Assembly: GCA_030590605.1 (NCBI GenBank)
Contig: JAUUYB010000052.1
Coordinates: 1 to 7,053 of the forward strand
From: Candidatus Woesearchaeota archaeon
GTDB lineage: Archaea; Nanobdellota; Nanobdellia; Woesearchaeales; JAUUYB01
Direction of reading: 5' to 3'
Length of the DNA stretch: 7,053 bases
Shown: one piece after another, positions 3,625 through 7,053 of the stretch
How the letters are laid out: each line of letters opens with the position of its first letter
How positions within the stretch are numbered: the first letter of the stretch is position 1
Notes under the pieces: generated by a model
The model's database searches: none
What the model was told of the DNA's origin: nothing
The model's input: only the letters and a program-made list of their open reading frames with translations
Program-made: the position numbers and the translations under genes

Positions 3625-4557
3625 GTGAAAAGAAAGGTTATTCAGATAGCAAATTCTACTCATCTCGTGTCTTTACCTAGGAAATGGGCTTTGCGAAACA
3701 ACATTGTAAAAGGCCAGGAGATTGATGTATCCGAAGATGGGGAGAGGATTATTGTAAGCAACACGGACTATACTGATTACAAGAAAGCACAGATAGACAT
3801 AACTGCCTTAGACCTCATGACGCCAAGGGTTATCCATGCGCTCTATAAGAAAGGGATTGACGAGCTGAAAATAACCTATGATGATACCAACATGATTGAG
3901 ATAGTCCATCAATCTCTCGGGAAAGAATCACAGGGGTTTGAGATCCTTGAACATGGGAAGAATTACTGTGTAATAAAGAATGTATCTGGAACTGTAGAGG
4001 AATTCAATCCGCTCCTCAGAAGAACATTCATTCTGATGAAGGATATGGCTGACAGGGTATATGATGCGCTCAAGACCAAAGATTACTCTCAACTGCACAT
4101 CATCTCACATATGGAAGAGACGAACAACAGATTTACGACAATCTGTCGAAGATATCTTAACAAGAGAGGGTTCTCAAAAGTCAAGTATGTAGGCCCCCTA
4201 TATTATATAATCGAGGATCTTGAGAATCTCGCTGACCAATATAAGTATCTCTGCCAATTTTTCTATGACCGTAGGGATGATGAAATCAAGATACAGAAAG
4301 AAGTGCTGGAGATATTCGAAGAATCAAATAAGATGATAGATATGATTATTGAGACTTATTATAGGTTTGATATGAGTATGTTGGTAAAAGTCAAGAAGAA
4401 CAGGAAGAATATGATAGAGAACGCAGTCAACATGTTTTCAAAGACGAAGAACCAGTATGAGAACATACTCATCCATCATTCAGTCACTATCTTACAGAAG
4501 CTGTTCTGTATGATCGGTCCGATTCTCATCCTTAATGTAGAAGCGGAAACGGTATGA
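3625..4557 (+). CDS. PhoU-like regulator with N-terminal AbrB/SpoVT-type domain
   Basis: A 310-residue protein. Residues 2-44 (KRKVIQIANSTHLVSLPRKW, then a GQEIDVSEDGERIIV strand pair) have the swapped-hairpin AbrB/MazE-type DNA-binding pattern seen at the front of archaeal PhoU-family proteins. The rest is almost wholly helical, charged and without membrane segments, in keeping with two PhoU-like helical bundles. PhoU proteins act in control of phosphate uptake; the archaeal AbrB-PhoU fusions are presumed transcription regulators, and no phosphate transporter gene is next to it here. I prefer the GTG at 3625 because GGGGTGGAT (3613-3621) is 3 nt upstream and because the protein then begins directly with the conserved RKV strand. 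A GTG at 3616 in frame would add three residues and has no ribosome binding site. The 3' end overlaps the opposing PHP gene by 26 bp. Confidence 0.85.
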   Translation: MKRKVIQIANSTHLVSLPRKWALRNNIVKGQEIDVSEDGERIIVSNTDYTDYKKAQIDITALDLMTPRVIHALYKKGIDELKITYDDTNMIEIVHQSLGKESQGFEILEHGKNYCVIKNVSGTVEEFNPLLRRTFILMKDMADRVYDALKTKDYSQLHIISHMEETNNRFTTICRRYLNKRGFSKVKYVGPLYYIIEDLENLADQYKYLCQFFYDRRDDEIKIQKEVLEIFEESNKMIDMIIETYYRFDMSMLVKVKKNRKNMIENAVNMFSKTKNQYENILIHHSVTILQKLFCMIGPILILNVEAETV

Positions 4558-7053
4558 GTCCTCTTTGGTGCAGGATTTCAGCGGTACCATATCTATCTTC
4601 GATTGCTTCCACTGCCTGAGGTTTTATCGCTCGGCCATGCCAGTCTGTTCCCCTTGTAGGGATGAGATTGTGCTTACGTATCTTTTCTTCGCAAAGATTT
4701 CTAAGAGGTGGCTTGTATATCGCCTTCATCTCTATGCCTTCAAGCCCTGTATCGATCAGCCGATTCAGGAGGGAATCGACTAGCCCCAGGTTTCCTTGCT
4801 TTGCATATTCAGGAAGTTCATTGACATGTGGTAGGACTGGGATGCCCCCTATACCAACTATTTGTGTGATTGCTTCGTCTAGGGTTGGCATTGCCATGAA
4901 TAGCTCGTCTTTGACAGGAAGCTTGATTTTATCAACTATCTCGCTTCTTGCCTCGAAGATCGAATCTGCTTTCCCCATCTTGTAAAGTAAGGCTGCAAGG
5001 TGGATCCTGGATGGGATGCCTGGTTTATACAAATTTTCCAACTCATCCCATGTTATCTCATAACCTTCATCCTGGAGAGAACTTACCATCTTCCTCATCC
5101 TTTTCACTCGATAGGCTTCTGAGTTGCTTAGGATGTCTTGCCAGTGCACCCAAGGCTTATTGGTCTGATAGGTTTCTTTGGTGAAATACGCCAGGATATG
5201 GGCGATGTATCCTTGCTCTTGTCCGTTCTCATCAGGGATGATGTGTTTGGTCGAGAGTTCGATTCCTGGAATGATGATGATGCCTGGATCAGTTGTGATT
5301 GAGATCAGCTCATCTGTCCCCCTGAAAGTGTCATGGTCTGTCTTAGAGAGGATCATGTATTTGGCGAGTGCTTCGTCCTTTGCCTTGATCATCTCAGTAA
5401 GAGAATCTTCTGATGAGAACTGACCATCTGAGAACATAGAGTGGAAATGCATATTGATTAATGTATCGTAGATCTTTTTTTTACCAAGGAGACCAAGAGT
5501 ATATTCCCTGATTGATGTAAAATCTATCTTTTGTTCGCAGCATTTTTCTCTGATCATGTTAGCGGCTTCGAATACTGCTTGTGGTGATTCAGGATCACGG
5601 GTTTTGGGAAGATGTTCTTCGTTCAGGACTCCATTACCCTGGTAAGTATAACCATTGTTAAAGATGGTTACCTTCTCGATTCCCTCTTCAAAAGTCAAGT
5701 CTTTAAGGTCTCCTGAGGATATGAATGTGTAGTGACCAAGAAGGTGTTTTACCGCATGGAAGCAGTAGTGACTGGCTTTGTCAACATAATCAACGCGTTT
5801 TCTGTTCCTTTCCTTATGACCTTTCCTTCTGTGTTCGTATTCAACCTCATTGTTTGCACTGTACTTAGTGAGTGCCAGATCCATCTTCCTAAAAGATCTG
5901 TAGAATCCATCCATAAAATGTTTAGACCAATAGGCTTTTTTTGAGATTTCATCATCTCCGAATAGGAGATCCATCTTGAGTGCGTGGAAGTACATCTTCT
6001 CTTCTTCAGTGAGATCAAGGTCATAGTCTTCCTGGATATGCTTATCATCTTCTCCGATTGTTCCGAGCTTATCCGGTGTATCCCATGACCTGAGCTGGCT
6101 TCGGATGAATTCTTTAGTGACATGGAGGACACCGTTTTCATCCGTTGTTACTTGGTCAGGATCTCGTGAGAGCAGTTCCTCAAGGTCCTCAATCCTTGGT
6201 TGTATACGATAAGTGAGTAATCCAGAGTTCGAGACGCAATCATCCCGAATACGTCCCACAAGTGGGACTTTCGGATGGAGATATCTCTTAAATTCTTTGA
6301 GGAGATGTGGCATAGTCGCAAGGAACCTATCTGCTTCTTCATCAGTGATGGTCGAATTGGTGAACTGTCTGAGATGCCCAATCGCAGACTTGAGATTGAT
6401 TTGGTAGTTCTTTACTACGTCATCGATCATAGATATATATGATTTCCTTGCTTCAGGGGTAGACTCGATATCAAGACCCGTCTTCTTCATCCAGTCTATA
6501 CGTGACTCAACGAGGACTTCAACGAGAGTTTTCTTGACCTCTGCATATCTTTCCCTATTCTCTTCTTGGTTCATGAGGTAGAATAGTTTGGCATTATCTG
6601 CTGCGGGGAACATCTCTGTAACTAGATAGAAATGATTGCCATGTTTCCAAGTGAAGTAAGGTTTTGCATGGATATTGCTGGTGTTCTTTCCCCCATTAGG
6701 GTCAATGTATTCGATTTTCTCGTTATATTTGTGATGATCGAAGAACTGTTTTTGGATATCTGACAGTTGGTGTGTGCGCTTGATCAGATAATATTTTCTT
6801 CCTGGCTTGAGCTTCTCGTGTGGGTCCACTTGTGTCCCGATTGTACCGGATGCTGCATCATCGGTGAGTATAGCCATCCCATCCATGAAGAAGACGTCGT
6901 GCATCCAGACAGTCTCTTTACCTAAGAGTTGACGCATACTCTTCTTTTTTTGTGTATATTTCGCATGTCCGAGTTCAACTAAGTTTTTCTTGCGATTCTC
7001 GATGAATTCGTTATAATTGGTAAGGAGGGAAGTGTAGTTACGACGAGTACCCT
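4532..7053 (-). CDS. Large PHP-domain phosphoesterase with long N-terminal region (5' partial)
   Basis: At least 839 codons; the frame stays open to the right edge, so the true start is probably outside. The following positions count from an internal ATG at 6937. The C-terminal PHP domain (about 490-801) has NMHFHSMFSDG (495-505; H497, H499, D504), SKTDHDT (531-537; D534, H535), IPGIELS (E560), IAHILAY (H580), VLPH (H704) and GTDWHG (764-769; D765, H767). These are the metal ligands of the PHP superfamily, closest in style to the TrpH/YciV (RNase AM) group that cleaves 3',5'-nucleoside bisphosphates and RNA 5' ends. The usual first Asp of DLHxH is Asn495. The >500-residue N-terminal part I do not recognise firmly; it is soluble and charged, with a hinge-like NHFYLVTEM strand (101-109). 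The exact substrate is unknown. Confidence 0.85.
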   Translation of the reverse strand, partial: GTRRNYTSLLTNYNEFIENRKKNLVELGHAKYTQKKKSMRQLLGKETVWMHDVFFMDGMAILTDDAASGTIGTQVDPHEKLKPGRKYYLIKRTHQLSDIQKQFFDHHKYNEKIEYIDPNGGKNTSNIHAKPYFTWKHGNHFYLVTEMFPAADNAKLFYLMNQEENRERYAEVKKTLVEVLVESRIDWMKKTGLDIESTPEARKSYISMIDDVVKNYQINLKSAIGHLRQFTNSTITDEEADRFLATMPHLLKEFKRYLHPKVPLVGRIRDDCVSNSGLLTYRIQPRIEDLEELLSRDPDQVTTDENGVLHVTKEFIRSQLRSWDTPDKLGTIGEDDKHIQEDYDLDLTEEEKMYFHALKMDLLFGDDEISKKAYWSKHFMDGFYRSFRKMDLALTKYSANNEVEYEHRRKGHKERNRKRVDYVDKASHYCFHAVKHLLGHYTFISSGDLKDLTFEEGIEKVTIFNNGYTYQGNGVLNEEHLPKTRDPESPQAVFEAANMIREKCCEQKIDFTSIREYTLGLLGKKKIYDTLINMHFHSMFSDGQFSSEDSLTEMIKAKDEALAKYMILSKTDHDTFRGTDELISITTDPGIIIIPGIELSTKHIIPDENGQEQGYIAHILAYFTKETYQTNKPWVHWQDILSNSEAYRVKRMRKMVSSLQDEGYEITWDELENLYKPGIPSRIHLAALLYKMGKADSIFEARSEIVDKIKLPVKDELFMAMPTLDEAITQIVGIGGIPVLPHVNELPEYAKQGNLGLVDSLLNRLIDTGLEGIEMKAIYKPPLRNLCEEKIRKHNLIPTRGTDWHGRAIKPQAVEAIEDRYGTAEILHQRGLIPFPLLH

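Noticed and set aside
5255..5271. tRNA T-loop-like GAGTTCGATTCCTGG
   Set aside because: It lies inside the PHP domain and encodes the conserved PGIEL motif; no acceptor or anticodon stem can be built around it.
5749..6381. Minus-strand frames of 130 and 77 codons inside the PHP gene
   Set aside because: Both lie fully within the long PHP reading frame in other frames, with Ser/Arg/Met-rich composition typical of shadow frames.

Overview
The window looks like a stretch of archaeal chromosome, most likely from a small-genome DPANN-type lineage (Woesearchaeota/Pacearchaeota-like; this assignment is inference). The evidence is an archaeal transcript-cleavage factor TFS, a Ser/His (ER/archaeal-type) signal peptidase I, an NMD3-family protein, the C-terminal part of what looks like a COG2433/DUF460 protein, a PhoU-like protein with an AbrB-type N-terminus, TATA/BRE-type promoters and GGTG/GGAGG-type ribosome binding sites. 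No tRNA, rRNA, CRISPR array, transposase or integrase was seen.

Left part (1-1923): the 3' end of a DUF460-like gene (+) meets a short NMD3-family gene (-) tail to tail with an 8-bp overlap. NMD3 is divergent from a signal peptidase-TFS operon (+). Between the two divergent starts lies a perfectly palindromic TATA box, TTTTTAAAAA, whose centre is 26.5 nt from both start codons. This looks like a symmetric bidirectional promoter making leaderless mRNAs both ways.

Middle part (1920-3624): a minus-strand series begins with a BRE/TATA promoter near 3480, possibly an 18-codon leader ORF, and then four tightly packed small genes encoding 53, 63, 47 and 52 residues. Two of them encode four-cysteine zinc ribbons. 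Three of the four were found by reading the minus strand directly, because they are under 60 codons. They end in a 10-bp hairpin followed by ten T residues. Only 15 nt after that T-run is the start of an HD-domain hydrolase with the complete RelA/SpoT/MESH1 residue set. A conditional terminator in front of an alarmone-type hydrolase is the most interesting regulatory candidate here. The HD gene meets TFS tail to tail through one shared CTAG that supplies both TAG stop codons.

Right part (3470-7053): an extremely AT-rich 150-bp intergenic region with repeated TTATATAA palindromes separates the small-gene operon from a divergent PhoU-like/AbrB regulator gene (+). That gene overlaps by 26 bp, tail to tail, with a very large minus-strand gene (at least 839 codons, running off the right edge). 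Its C-terminal ~310 residues are a PHP-type phosphoesterase domain and its >500-residue N-terminal part I do not recognise with confidence.

Themes: every convergent gene pair overlaps at its 3' end, which indicates strong compaction. A speculative functional thread is phosphate and 3'-phosphorylated nucleotide metabolism (MESH1-like HD hydrolase, PHP phosphoesterase, PhoU-like regulator).
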